Source of the DNA: Miscanthus floridulus
Taxonomy: Eukaryota > Streptophyta > Magnoliopsida > Poales > Poaceae
Reading direction: 5' to 3'
Length of the DNA: 64,000 nt
NCBI RefSeq assembly: GCF_019320115.1
Contig: NC_089582.1
Location: 119,953,856-120,017,855, forward strand
The position numbers and the translations under genes are program-made. Numbering within the stretch: position 1 is the stretch's first letter; every line of letters starts with the position of its first letter. Positions 1 to 10,845 of this stretch are shown one piece after another. The notes under the pieces are model-generated. The model did not search any database. It saw only the letters and a program-made list of their open reading frames with translations, and was not told where the DNA came from.

Positions 1-105
1 TAGACCTTCCAACTGGGAATAAATCTTTACTCCTGGCTTGAGGCTCCAGCCGGGACTAAAGGATGACCTTTAGTCCCGACTCTGGGCTATAACTGGGATA
101 AAATC
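1..105. repeat. CACTA subterminal repeat cluster
   Basis: Degenerate copies of the pair TTTAGTCCCG / CGGGACTAAA lie in both orientations, the same motif found near the element's right end. Such clusters bind the TnpA-type protein in CACTA elements. That they form part of the same element is inferred. Confidence 0.6.
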
Positions 106-148
106 TTTCTTGATAAAATAATATAGTCGCGCTGGACAAAAAAAAAAA

Positions 149-231
149 TGGGACAGCCAGGCATTGAACCCACGACCTCATAGCTAAGGTCCAAACCGCA
201 GCGCACTAGCTAGCCATCTGAACTAAGTCAC
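149..231 (-). other. tRNA-derived sequence (degenerate tRNA or SINE head)
   Basis: Read on the minus strand this 83-bp stretch has an A-box-like TAGTTCAGATGG near its start and a B-box-like GGTTCAATGCC near its end, at tRNA spacing, and runs straight into a long T tract (131-148 region on the plus strand is A-rich) that would act as a Pol III terminator. The acceptor and T stems do not pair well, so a working tRNA is unlikely. It may be a SINE head or a tRNA pseudogene carried inside the CACTA element. Confidence 0.5.
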
Positions 232-327
232 TTTCTCGACAAGAAAGCACCCAAACATTTATTTAATAAGAGAAAAGACCCTTTAATTGATTATATTCTT
301 TTGTTAACTATACTTTGAATTTTCTGG

Positions 328-1490
328 TCCATGTGCTTTCTAGTGCCTGATTGATCTCATAATTTTTATCAGGGTTTCAAATGCCCAGTGTGAAGCCACC
401 ATCAAGTTCGAGATTTTTTTGAATTGGTTTGGTAATTTTTTCACTTTAATTGAATTTCCATGCGACTTCACCGATTAATTATACGTTGAACTGAGTCCAC
501 CCCCGAAAAAATCCGAAATGGTGCCAAACTTTGCCAAATGGTCTCTTGTGCCCTAGGAGACATATTTGTGGAGGTTGATGCAAAATTATATTGTTTTGAA
601 TATGTAATTCGCCGTATTTCGTCTCACGCGGCACAAAGAAAAATGTAATAATAAAAATAATTATCAGAAAAACCTAAGATCTTGTGTGGGGCCATATTTT
701 GGGTGTAAATGACTACCAAAAACTTTTTAAGCCATTTCGACATAGGCGGAGTCGACGTGCTTTACAGAGATATATAGAACCTTTCGTCGAACCCTATCTA
801 TACACCTAGGTTCTCTGAGATTCTGAGGTCCATGTGCTTTCTAGTGCCGGATTGGGCTGAAACTTTTTCTCAAGACTTCAAATGCCTTATGTGTAGCCAC
901 CACCAAGTTTGAGATTTTTCTGAGGTGGTTTGGTACTTTTTTTTCACTTTAATTGAATTTTCGCGCGAATTCACCGTTTAATTATACATTGAACTGGGTC
1001 CACCCCCTAAATGATCCAGAATGGTGCCAAACTTTGCCAAATGGTCTATTGTGCCCTAGGAGACAAATATTTGTGGAGGTTGATGCAAAATTATATTGTT
1101 TTGAATATGTAATTCACCGTATTTCGTCTCACGCGACACAAAGAAAAATGTAATAATAAAAATAATTATTAGAAAAATCTAAGATCTTGTGTGGGGCCAT
1201 ATTTTGGGTGTAAATGACTGCCCAAAAAATTTCAAGCCATTTCGACATAGGCGGAGTCGACGTGCTTCACAGAGGTATATAGAACCTTTCGTCGAACCCT
1301 ATCTATACACCTAGGTTCTCTGGGACTCTGAAGTCCATTTGCTTTCTAGTGTCAGATTGGTCTCAAACTTTTTCTCAAGACTACAAATGCCCTGTGTGTA
1401 GCCACCACCAAGTTTGAGATTTTTTTGAGGTGGTTTGATACTTTTTTAACTTTAATTGAATTTCCGCACGAACTCACCAATTAATTATAC
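328..1490. repeat. Tandem repeat, ~501-bp unit, 2.3 copies
   Basis: The phrase TCCATGTGCTTTCTAGTG recurs at about 329, 830 and 1331 (last copy with one change), giving a period near 501 bp. Two units are nearly complete and the third stops near 1490. Units share CAAATGGTCTNTTGTGCCCTAGGAGAC and a block around CATAGGCGGAGTCGACGTG. I see no gene in it. The rest of 241-328 and 1491-1835 is AT-rich and featureless. Confidence 0.85.
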
Positions 1491-1835
1491 AATGATTAAT
1501 GAAGAACCTAAAGATTTACGTTACAATTACGTGAAAACTAATTTCCTGTCGAAAACTAATAAATTTAATAATTTCAATTAAAGTCTATATTTTTGCATTA
1601 ACGAAAATAGTGAGTATTAGTTGCATTATGTTCAACATTTATAATAAAAAACACAATAGTTTTGGTCACATATTTTTTTTGTGTGCAGTAAATGAAAATA
1701 AAGTTTATTATTTTTTCTAAAAAAAATTATGCCTAGTATTGAATTTACTGTGTAAATAATAAGACTTAAACATTTAAATACAAAACATATATAAAATAAA
1801 CTGTTCTGCTTAAAAGTTGGTGGGAAATGAAAATG

Positions 1836-2036
1836 TAGCCCACCTTTAGTCCCGGCTCCTGCCACCGGCTGGAACTAAAGGTGGGCTGCATTTGGCGGCC
1901 CGCCAAAAAATCCTTTAGTCCCGGCTCCTTCCAACAGCCGGGACTAAAGGTCCCCCTTTAGTCCCGGCTGGTGGCACGAGCTGGGACTAAAGGTGCTTTA
2001 GTCCCGGGTGGCAGATGGAGCTGGGACTAAAGGTCC
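1836..2036. repeat. CACTA subterminal-type inverted repeats
   Basis: Several alternating copies of CTTTAGTCCCGGCT and its complement lie in 200 bp, able to form short hairpins. They lie immediately before a GC-rich transcribed-looking leader, so they may be TnpA-binding sites flanking the promoter of the element gene. That role comes from known CACTA elements, not from this sequence. Confidence 0.75.
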
Positions 2037-2039
2037 CTC

Positions 2040-2765
2040 TCCTATATACCACCGCCTACCTTCTCTCTTCCTCCTCATCGATCGTCTTCGTCTTCAGCGC
2101 GTCCTCAGAGCTCCGCCACCGCCGATTCGCCTCCCCGGCCACCCCCGACGCCGCACGCGCGCTACTCCGCCGCCGATTTCGCCTTCCCGGCCACCCCCGA
2201 CGCCGCCTTCCTCACAGGAGGGCACCTCGACGCCCGCCCATCTCGTCGGAGTAGCCCCGACGCCGCGCCCCTCAAGGAGGAGACCCTGGCTGCCCCCGAC
2301 GCCGCGCGCGCGCCATGCCGCCGCCGATTTCGCTTTCTCAGGCCACCCCAGCCCGACGCCACGTCTTCTTCCTCACCGGAGGGCATCCCGACGCCCACTC
2401 ACACCTCGCCAGAGTAGCCCCGACGACGCCGCGCCCAGCCAGGAGCCCCCATACCTCGATCCAGCGCCACTGTCCACCACCGCCCGTCGCCAACACTCCA
2501 TTAATTCTAAACCGCCGGTATATATATATATATATTATATATTATATTTATGAATTATATTGACAAAATGTGTATTAATGTATATATGTATGAAATTATA
2601 TATGTATGAAATTATGTATGTATGAAATGTGTATATATATATATCAATTAATGTATATATGTATGAAATTAATGTGTGTGTATATATATATCAATTAATG
2701 TATACATGTATAATTTTTCCTTAGGAAAAAAATCAATTGTGTTATATTCTGATACCATGTGGCCT
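2040..2765 (+). other. GC-rich leader followed by TA/TG microsatellites
   Basis: From 2040 to about 2510 the sequence is very C-rich with three imperfect copies of a block beginning GCCGCCGATTTCGC (about 2119, 2169 and 2320). It gives proline/arginine-rich ORFs in several frames, which I treat as composition effects. It is probably the 5' UTR of the CACTA gene. From 2518 to 2720 it turns into TA-rich microsatellites with repeated ATGTATATATGTATGAAAT. Confidence 0.5.
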
Positions 2766-2833
2766 ATACCCTAAACCATAAACCACCCTAAACCCTAAAC
2801 CCTAAACCACTCTAAACCACCCTAAACCCTCCT
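2766..2833. repeat. Interstitial telomere-like repeat (CCCTAAA)n
   Basis: About 68 bp composed of CCCTAAA units with single-base variants (AACCACCCTAAACC, CTAAACCCTAAACCC). CCCTAAA is the plant telomere repeat. Here it sits inside the CACTA element, between the leader and the first coding exon. Confidence 0.75.
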
Positions 2834-2948
2834 CGGCCACCGACGCTGGCCGGCCGCCCTGCGCAGGCACCACCGCCCCAAAATGTGTATGAAATGTCTA
2901 TGAAACCCTAATTGCATAATTATTGTTTTATAATTGTTTAGGCTCTCT

Positions 2949-4690
2949 ATGGTTGACCCGAGAGGCGATGACCTAGAGGCGAAAATGATGGATATTATCA
3001 ACGCCGGCACTGAACATTGTGTCGATGTTGATAATGACCAGCAGGAAGACGACGGGAGTGAATACTTAAATCTCGATCATATTATTGAGGAAGTTGTTCA
3101 TGAAGATAATTCCGGTGAGGTATATATTTCTCAATATCTAGCTCTCATTTATTTATTATGCATACATGTAGCCCACTGGATCGACCTTCGTTTTATAATA
3201 CTTTTTGTGTTTCTATGCGTACATAGCCGTCTGGATCGACGACGATGACAGGGAACACAAAGAATGTTCGAGGGGCCAAAAAGCCATTGGAAGGCCGCTA
3301 CATCATCTCAAAATTAAACGTGGCTACAGGCGAACCACTAGGACAATATGCACAGAAATTCGTGTACCACTATGGGTACCTTGTAAGGGACAAGCTCTCG
3401 ATCAATGCTCGTGAATGGAAAAAAAATAACAATGCTCCTCATATTAGTTATGTCTCTGATAAGGACAAGGAGCTGATTTGGCAAGATGTTCTTGCACATT
3501 TCATGCTCCAAACAGATGATTATCATGAAGACATCACCCACGAAAGGTTGACAGAGTTAGGCACTGGACAATGAAGAAGATGGCCACCCAATTCCAATCT
3601 TGGAAGAAGCAGCTGTACAAATCATACGTCAAGAAGAACAAGACTCCAAATTGGAATGATAAGGGCCCAATCGCGAAGGCAAGGCCCTACTGAGAGGAAT
3701 TTGTATAGTACAAGACATCAGAAGAGGGTGCGGAACGGGCGAGAAGGAACCAAGAGAATTCCAGACAAAAGCAATACCACCATAACATAGGATCAGGTGG
3801 CTACGTGACTTCCATTCCCAAGTGGCAAAAAATGGAAGCAGACCTTATTGCCAAGGGGGTCATACCTGAATCAGCACCGTGGCCTGAACGCACAAAGCAT
3901 TGGTTTTTAGGTCATGGGGGAGGATTGGAGCCAGTCACCGGGAAGCTCATCCATGGGACAAAACTCAAAAGAGTAACAGAAAGGTTGATTCAAATTCTAA
4001 AAGCTAGAGATAGTGGACTATTCCAGCCCAACTGAGAGAAAGATGAACTGACATATTCCATCGGGACTACTGAGCATTGTGGACGAACTAGAGGCAAAGG
4101 GGCCGTTCCGTGGGTGCAAGGTTTCCCTGAATGGATTGATTCGTACAGAAGCCGCTAGAGACAGAAGGATGAGGAGGCAGAGAGGATCCGCATCTTGCAG
4201 CAATATGTTATTGAGTCACGGGAAGCGGTGCTTGAATCACAAAGGCGAGAAAAAGAAATGCAAGCGAAAATGCAAGAGGAAGTCGCAAGGCAAGTGCAAA
4301 TACAATTGAGTGCCCACAGGATTACAACAGCTTCAGGAATCAACACTAGCCCCCCCTGATCAGTTGAGAAGCAGTTGTGCTTCTACGGAGCTGCCTGATG
4401 CCATAAAAGATGCAGAGCTACGCTTCCCCATGGATGATGTCACTGAACCTTTTACATCATGTGAGCTGCACATTCCAAAAGATAATGGCATAGTGAAGGT
4501 GGCTATTAGTGTTGTAAACCCTATCGATCGTACCAAGACACCAAGAATCCATGGGGCAATAGTACCAGCTGGATATGCTACCATCTCAGTGGATAAAGCT
4601 ATTGAAGGTTTTAGCGATGTGCCTCTTGACATTCATGGAGGTGATGGGGAGAAGACCATGGGAGAAGCAGAGAAGTCATTCATTGCATGA
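2949..4690 (+). pseudogene. CACTA gene, N-terminal part: TnpA-like (Transposase_24 type) domain
   Basis: A start codon at 2949 opens an acidic leader (MVDPRGDDLEAK) just after an acceptor-like TTTAG. A donor-like GGTGAGGT at about 3114-3121 and a coding restart near 3245 suggest an intron. Coding then resembles the Ptta/En/Spm family: a basic start, GRYIISKLNVATGEPLG, a YLVRDKL motif and SDKDKELIWQDVLAHF. Further homologous pieces at 3805-4035 and 4079-4690 are in different frames. Visible breaks include a frame change near 3545, stops near 3692 and 3704, and a stop at 4033. It probably continues into the protease part downstream. The family acts in DNA binding at subterminal repeats. This copy cannot give a full protein. 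Confidence 0.65.
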
Positions 4691-5099
4691 TGCAAGCGCT
4701 ACATCAATATTCCTCGGAAGCCGTTGCCACACAATAGGTACGGATGAAAGTGAATGAAACAAATTTTTTATTAATTTTATATTGCCTCTTAAATAACAAT
4801 TGACTCATTGTCTTCTGTACGCACACAGCAGGGCCTCCCCCAACCTAAGTCCAATAGTACAATCACTAGACCAACATAGTGCTCCAGGCGGCGGTTATGA
4901 TGGGGTAGAAGACACGGCTGCATCCCCACCATCTCCAAGATGGTCTCCACCGCCGCCGCCACTGCCTCCAAGGCGTTCCCCAATGCCGCCTCGAAGGTCT
5001 CCAACACCTGTTCCCCCACCTCCTCCCATGAACTAGGGAAGACGGCTGCAAACAAATAAGCCATCTGCCCCGTCGGCGAAGACGACCAAGAAGGCCCCC

Positions 5100-6896
5100 G
5101 TGAAACCAAGGCCAATTCCACAGAAATTGCTTAGTGAAATGAGTAAAGAGGAGTTAGATGATGCGGTTAAAAAAACCGTTGAAGCATTCTTCTCAGGCAC
5201 AGGGAAGAGGAAGCAGCAGGAGCAGAAGCACTTACACCTACCTCCAGCTAAACTAAGGCAGATGGTGGAAGCTGAGCAGAAAAAGAGGCGGCAAGCTCGT
5301 AAGCCCTCGCCACCATCAGACTTTGACCGCACTCTTAGCAAGATAATGAAGAAAGCTGCTAAAGCAGGGAAAACTGTTGCACAACTCGGAGAACAAGAAT
5401 TGCAATCAGTCCCTCCTCTAGTTATTGCTAATGAATATGGTTCAAACATAGATATGCTGGATACGATGGAAATGCCTACTGATAAAGAAGTGGATATGAC
5501 AGAACTTGCTAACTTTTATGCTATGAGAGGTATCGACCTTGGCGATTTCCTCTTCGAAAGTGCGCCGGTAGTGGATGAATGGCAGAAATATGAGCATGGC
5601 AGGAGTCTATGGAATCCTAAGACCATCAATGAACTGGGTACACAATTGTTCAAGCTAAACACCTTGTACCTTGACGCATGTCACCGGAAAGAGTTCTATA
5701 TTTTTGTCAGAAGCAAAGACGACCATTGGTTCCGTGGCGATGATGTTATGTACATTGAGTTTGCTGAATTACACCAACTAGTCCACTAGAACTCTCTCGA
5801 CAAGACTTTCATCAGCTGCTATTGTCTGTAAGTGATTCTTTCTACTAATTAATAATAAGTCACTATGTACATACATGTCTGTGTTTATTATCCTCACTCT
5901 ATATATATATGATGCAGGTTTGAGATGGGAGAGTGCAAAAAGAGAGGGTGTATTGATATTGGTTTCATTGATCCACATATCGTATTCAAAAACCCTAAAC
6001 CCCAACCAACATGGAAAGTAGAAATGGAGGCCAATATCAAGATGTTCTTAGAGAAGCAACATGACAAGAAATGTATACTCTTCCCCTACAACTTCAGGTA
6101 AGTGTTCATAATGTCGACGATCGTGTATCCATATATATATGTTCACTGTACCTGTTAGCTAATTAATGAGTGTTAATGGACATGGTACTGAACATTGGAT
6201 ATTGATGGAACTCGATCTAGAGAAAGGTCTTCTAGGCATTTGGGACTCGATGAGAAAAGAGCAAAAAGAGTTTCAAGAGATGATAGATATTATTCAGCGG
6301 TAATTGCAGTCTCACTAGCAAAACTATTCTAGTCTCTCTGCATGCAAATTAATGGTCCAAATATTTTTTATGTTATTTGGTAGTTGTTGGGAAAAGGTCT
6401 GTCAGGAACACCATATGAAACGCAAAGTGCCACTGAAAGTAGTGCTATACAAAGTAAGTACTATATACCTAGCTTAGTTCAATTTCCCTATGCTCGGATG
6501 ATGACGAATCTTTTTCTCGTAAAGTGGGTTCTGCTGCAGCCCCAGGGGACCAATCTCTGTGGATACTATGTTTGCGAGTTCATGAGATTGTGCTAAAAAA
6601 GAACTAGTCTAGAGCAAAAAAGGGTAAGTGTACAAATATATATATATTCATCATACATATATTTATATATATATATATTCGTGATAGATATAATTTATTT
6701 ATCATTATTCTTGATACATATATATATACTAATATACTTTTTCTTTATCTCATATCTCAAATTGAAGACTCGTTGGTTGAAGGAAAAAACCCTGGACACA
6801 CACCATCTCAAAGCAATCTAAGAGACAATAGGTGGATTTCTGAATGATCAGGTCTTAACTCCCGGCGGCGAGTTTTACTATGACCCAAATATGTGA
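5100..6896 (+). pseudogene. CACTA gene, C-terminal part: Ulp1-like (C48) cysteine protease
   Basis: Coding from 5100 (lysine-rich, then FLFESAPVVDEWQKY) leads into an Ulp1-like catalytic domain. Exons are at 5100-5789 onward, about 5921-6097 (donor GTAAGTGTT), about 6190-6300, about 6384-6452 (donor GTAAGTACT), about 6520-6623 and about 6763-6896. Catalytic features visible are the His of EHWILMEL (~6190), the Asp of GIWDSM (~6233), the Gln of QPQGTN and the Cys of NLCGYYVCEF (~6540-6590). An in-frame TAG at 5787 and another within the last exon (after HLKAI) break it. The terminal exon has GEFYYDPNM then TGA. C48 proteases of this type are common accessory genes in grass CACTA elements; their substrate is unknown. 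Confidence 0.75.
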
Positions 6897-7154
6897 TGAT
6901 GAAAGCCAAATTTCATATTGATCCAAAGAACATGTGATGATGAAATGTACAATTAATGCAAACTTTACATGTGACGATGAAATGTAATATTATGTTTTAG
7001 TTTACTTTTACTTGTGTTGCTTGCATGCATTGATCGAGCGAAAACTTTATAGTACGCGCGCGTATATGTATATTACTTTGCAGCGAATAATGCGTATTTG
7101 AAAACCAAATTAAAACAAAAAAGAATCATCAATTGAGATAAGCAGGAAAAAAAG

Positions 7155-7375
7155 TCCCTTTAGTCCCGGTTGGTAATACCAACCGGGAATAAAGGGGCCA
7201 GCCCAGGCGCTAGCGTGGCTACCTTTTTAGTCCTGGTTGGTATCACCAACCGGGACTAAAGGTCCACTTCTATTCCCGGCTACTAACCCTTTATTCCCGA
7301 ACTCCTATTCCCAGCTGCGTAACCGAGAATAAAGGGGGTTGGCAGCCGGGAATAGAAGCCCTTTTTTTACTAGTG
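7155..7375. repeat. Right subterminal and terminal repeats of the CACTA element
   Basis: Four or more inverted pairs of TTTAGTCCCGGTTGGT-type motifs with variants in CTATTCCCGGCT, ending in TTTTTTTACTAGTG at 7375. Between the gene end (6896) and here lies AT-rich sequence with three ATGTGATGATGAAA-like repeats and no gene. Confidence 0.85.
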
Positions 7376-8041
7376 TATAGATATATAACGACCGATCGTA
7401 TGTCGCTGAAATGACTTATAACGACATACAGGGCGAGGCTAAAGATGTGTTGTGGTATAGAGAGAAATAATGCAATACAAAGGATGAAACATATAAACAG
7501 TATTTGATAAAAAATTATCACAACCAGATAGAGATTAAAGGATCTCACTGGTTGCTTGAATTAGCCTTAGCCCGCATTAGACCTTAGGCGCATAACCTAA
7601 TCCAGTAGAAATGTATACAGTGTCTTGATGTTTGGTTGTTCTGCACAGACAAGTCACATTTGATAAATTATGTTTGCCTAATTTTATTTTGTTATATATA
7701 GTCATTTCCATGTTCTAGCTAGTTGAGGTTTCATGTTTCCAGTAGAGGTATATATATGATGGACGAGAATATTTCATCTCTGTGTATGCATTGGCTTGTG
7801 CAAATTTGCCTTGTCTAATACAACCAAATATGGTGTATTAGCTAGTACAACATGTCAACATTCAGTCTGCTTTGAGTATCCTGCAAGCCTACATAAGTGT
7901 CTATGCAGGCAACTAAACACGAGAATACTACACTACACAAGCTTGGATATAAGCTAACACAAACAACTAATCAAGCCCACAGCGTATCTTTTTTCGAAGG
8001 AAAACCATAGAGTATCTAGCTAGGTATTGCGTTAAGATACT
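7376..8041. other. Unassigned flank between the CACTA element and the Gypsy locus
   Basis: I recognise no gene or repeat here. The short ORF on the minus strand at 7291-7548 crosses the CACTA terminus and is not credible. The last five bases (ATACT, 8037-8041) are the target duplication of E1. Before the insertion this sequence was joined to 54955 onward. Confidence 0.6.
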
Positions 8042-9039
8042 TGTCGGTGTTTCGGATCACTAGCTAGTAAATTTGTATATGCGCATCCGGCTCGGATGGT
8101 GTGCTCGGAGGACACAAGGATTTATACTAGTTCAGGCGGAATGTCCCTATGTCCAGTCTGTTGCTGCTCATGTTACCGGCACTAGTTTGTAGTACAGGTT
8201 ACAAATGGGCAAGAGTGGGAGGAGTTCCCAAATCTCTGGTGAAAAGATCGAATGGAGTTGAGTCTTGTTGAGCTCGTTCAGTTGTGTGTTCGTCCTCCCT
8301 TTTTGGGGTGTCCCGCTTCCCCTTTTATAGGTGAAGAGGAAGGCGCAGGTTACAGAGAGAAAGAAGCAGAAAAGCGAGGAAGAAGAAGGCCTCTAGGGCC
8401 GCCGGGTCCTTCTTCTCCTTTATGCGGGTCCCACTAATGCTATAGATGGTGACAGGGATGGTTCCATGTTGGGCTCCTATTCATCACTGGTGCCATGCCC
8501 CAGTGTCATTAGCTGGCCATGGCGTCATATCCTGTCCCGGTGGACGGCGTGGCGAACCGACGTGCCGGTCAGCGGCCATATGGGGAGTAGGCAACATAGT
8601 GACCACACACCCATCACTGTTGGTGATATGAACCCCCAGGCATGGCCTGACATGGCCATGGGTCATGTCAAAGATATGCCCACTCCCCTCCCGGTGTTAG
8701 AAGTTTGACCCTAGGGTCATACCCTTAGACCTGTAGTGGTTGGAGGTGGTATGGGTCCCCGTCGTGTGAGATGGAGCCCGTACCCTCTGAGTCAGGTGAG
8801 ATAGCTCCCGTACCCTTAGGGTTAGACGACATGGGGCCCATGCCCGAGGGGTCAGGCAAGACGGAGCCCGTGCCCTTAGGGTTGGGCGAGACGGCCCCTG
8901 TGCCCGAGGGGTCAGGCGAGATGGAGACTATCCCTTCGGGGTCGGTCGAGACTGAAATACGTCCTTGATTATCTAGGTGAGTCGTCGCCCACGGTCCTCA
9001 GATCCCTTCTTCGGGTATCTCAAATACTGATACCCAACA
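8042..9039 (-). repeat. E1 3' LTR
   Basis: Begins TGTCGGTGTTTCGG and ends GATACCCAACA on the plus strand. It matches 53985-54949 along its whole length; a 213-bp sample at the plus-strand left end differs at about 27 sites (~13%). It contains a 30-bp minisatellite at 8768-8947. Short ORFs here are composition effects. Confidence 0.92.
8768..8947. repeat. 30-bp minisatellite in E1 LTR, six units
   Basis: Units start with GAGAYGG or GACATGG and end with GGGGTCAGGC or GGGTTGGGC. They alternate between two subtypes (ending TTAGGGTTRGRC and GAGGGGTCAGGC), which implies a 60-bp higher-order unit. The other E1 LTR has five related units at about 54709-54858. Confidence 0.85.
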
Positions 9040-9630
9040 GTAGCCCCCGAGCCTGCGGAGGAGTAGGATACTCCTTTGTAGGGTTTTTTGAATAGAGGGA
9101 CTTCGAGGGCTTTGATCTTCTGCTACCCGTGGGATGCCTTGGTGGGTTATGATACCCTTCTGTCATGATTAGACTCCTTGGGAACATGTAGCTGTGGGAT
9201 TTGGGGGACTAAAAAAGATTTCTCTTGATTTGGATCCCTCCCTAGGATCCGATCGATCCGCCATGGTCATGCGACTGCGTATTCAGTCTCCTTGTGAGTC
9301 CAACTTCCCTCGAGCCCCCGCATGTAGTAGGGGTCCGATCGAGGGGTCAGCTCGTCTTGCGATTGTCCTCCCTCAAGTGTTTTTCTGATAAAACGGAGGG
9401 GCTAAGCCGTGCCATGTTTTCCTCGATGGACAAATCATGGTGCACGGTGAGCTGTTAATGGGCTAGTCTGAGTGGGGCCCCGACTTCTTGTTTGCGAGGG
9501 TCCAGCATGGGTTAGCTAGTGACCAACTCTAGATTCTTGGCAGCCAATCCATATAGTTCTTAGGTTCGTTCGACCAGTCCCAAGGGCTCGCTGCCTTTCT
9601 TCGAGGAAAAACTATGGACTAGGAACCGAC
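9040..9630 (-). other. E1 3' non-coding region up to the E2 insertion
   Basis: The tract next to the LTR reads, on the minus strand, CCGCAGGCTCGGGGGCTAC, a plausible polypurine tract. The rest has no credible gene. It ends in CCGAC (9626-9630), the target duplication of E2, and continues at 36392. Confidence 0.7.
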
Positions 9631-10022
9631 TGTCGATGTTTGACCACCGATAGCCTGCCATGGGGGTACCCAGGGCAGTATGTTCGGGCTTCAGCGTATG
9701 CGGAACTCGACGGTTAACGCAAGAGATAGTCGATTTATCTTGGTTCGGACCCTCGATCGTTGATCGAGTAATAGCCCTATGTCCAGTCGACGTTAGCCTT
9801 TGTGTTGGATTAATTGTCCAATGTTGTGTTGTAAAAGTCTCCCGTCCCTAGGATCCCTTCCCTCCTTTATATAGTCAGGAGGTCAGAATCCTAGTTGGTT
9901 TACAATGAGAGTTCCTAGTAGGATTACAGAATAATACTACTACTAAGATTACTGGGGAGAATCCTAGTTAGACTAGATCTTCTCCCTTCCTTGCGGGATA
10001 TCCCGTAGGTCCCACACCGACA
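9631..10022 (-). repeat. E2 3' LTR
   Basis: Plus-strand ends are TGTCGATGTTTG and CACCGACA. A minus-strand TATA box (CTATATAAA) lies at 9866-9874. I count about 32 differences from the other E2 LTR over 392 bp (8%), mostly transitions. A G-rich tract adjoins at 10023-10034 on the minus strand (TGCTCGGGGGCT). Confidence 0.93.
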
Positions 10023-10150
10023 AGCCCCCGAGCACTTCATGGTTGAGTTCTAGAAGCCTCGTCTTGTTCCTTCAAGTCTTGTCGAGCAGGAACAAGCATT
10101 GTCCGAGTGCTTTCTTGAGCGAAACCATGTAGCGCTTCGTGAGATCTTCG
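10018..10150 (-). repeat. Segment repeated at 15742-15873 (LTR-edge and polypurine-tract duplication)
   Basis: The 133 bp starting with the last five LTR bases CGACA, the C-rich tract AGCCCCCGAGC and downstream sequence recur at 15742-15873 with about ten changes. On the element strand both copies therefore have a G-rich tract followed by TGTCG. Confidence 0.85.
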
Positions 10151-10189
10151 CGTGGTGTGTACCTTTTTGAAGAAAAAAGTACTCCCATT

Positions 10190-10845
10190 TGGATGTAGCC
10201 CCCAAGCCTCTTGCTGTTTGGCATAAGGAGCTTGAGGGCCTTTTCTTGAAATCGCCCTGATTCTTCGTCGAAGGGCTCCTGAGCATATACCCAGGTTCTT
10301 TGTCGAAAAGGGCTCGGATATAGCTATGTTCGAGTTCTTTTTGTCGTGTGGCCTTGAAGTCATCTGTCTTGAAGAAGTCTTCTGAGTGATGTGCGCTTTT
10401 TTTGAAGGAAAAAGTGCACTCACTGAGTGTAGCCCCTCGAGCCTCTTGCTATTTGGAACATAAAATTGGAGGGTCTTGAATCTTATGTCATTTGAAAGAC
10501 TGTTGTCTTGAAGTAGTCCTCTTGGTGACGTGCGCTTTTTTGAAGGAAAAAGTGCACTCACTGAGTGTAGCCCCCGAGCCTCTTGCTATTTGGAACAAAA
10601 AGTTGGAGGGTCTTGAATCTTATGTCGTTTGAAAGACTGTTGTCTTGAAGTAGTCCTCTTGGTGACGTGCGCTTTTTTGAAGGAAAAAGTGCACTCACCG
10701 AGTGTAGCCCCCGAGCCTCTTGCTATTTGGAATAAAAAGTTGAAGGGTCTTGAATCTGAGTTGTTCAAAAGAACTAAAAACCTCTCCTGTTGCAGTCCCC
10801 GAGCATATATCCGGGTTGTTTTGTTCAGAAAGAACTAGGGTGCTA
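10190..10845. repeat. Tandem repeat with ~137-bp unit in E2 3' region
   Basis: The phrase AGCCCCCGAGCCTCTTGCTA recurs (with small changes) at about 10197, 10431, 10569 and 10706; the last three are 137-138 bp apart. Each unit has a GCGCTTTTTTGAAGGAAAAAGTGCACTC block that can fold. The minus-strand ORF at 10037-10561 is only the repeat read through. Confidence 0.85.

Larger units (their letters stand above)
1..7375 (+). mobile_element. CACTA (En/Spm) DNA transposon, right part; left end outside window
   Basis: The right end is seen directly: the element stops in ACTAGTG at 7375, the reverse complement of a CACTAGT terminus, preceded by a poly-T stretch and by inverted copies of TTTAGTCCCGG / CCGGGACTAAA subterminal repeats. 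Similar subterminal repeats occur at 1-105 and 1836-2036. No CACTA terminus is seen at the left, so the element begins before base 1. The interior holds a 501-bp tandem repeat, a GC-rich leader and a broken gene with a TnpA-like domain and an Ulp1-like protease domain. No TNP2 (transposase_21) coding region is visible, so the copy looks non-autonomous. The 3-bp target duplication cannot be checked with one end only. Confidence 0.85.

Noticed and set aside
2008..2563. Overlapping proline/arginine-rich ORFs of 79-181 codons
   Set aside because: They occur in several frames and on both strands of a GC-rich repeat and have no domain text; treated as leader composition.
10037..10561. 174-codon ORF on the minus strand
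   Set aside because: It is the 137-bp tandem repeat read through; the peptide repeats with the DNA.
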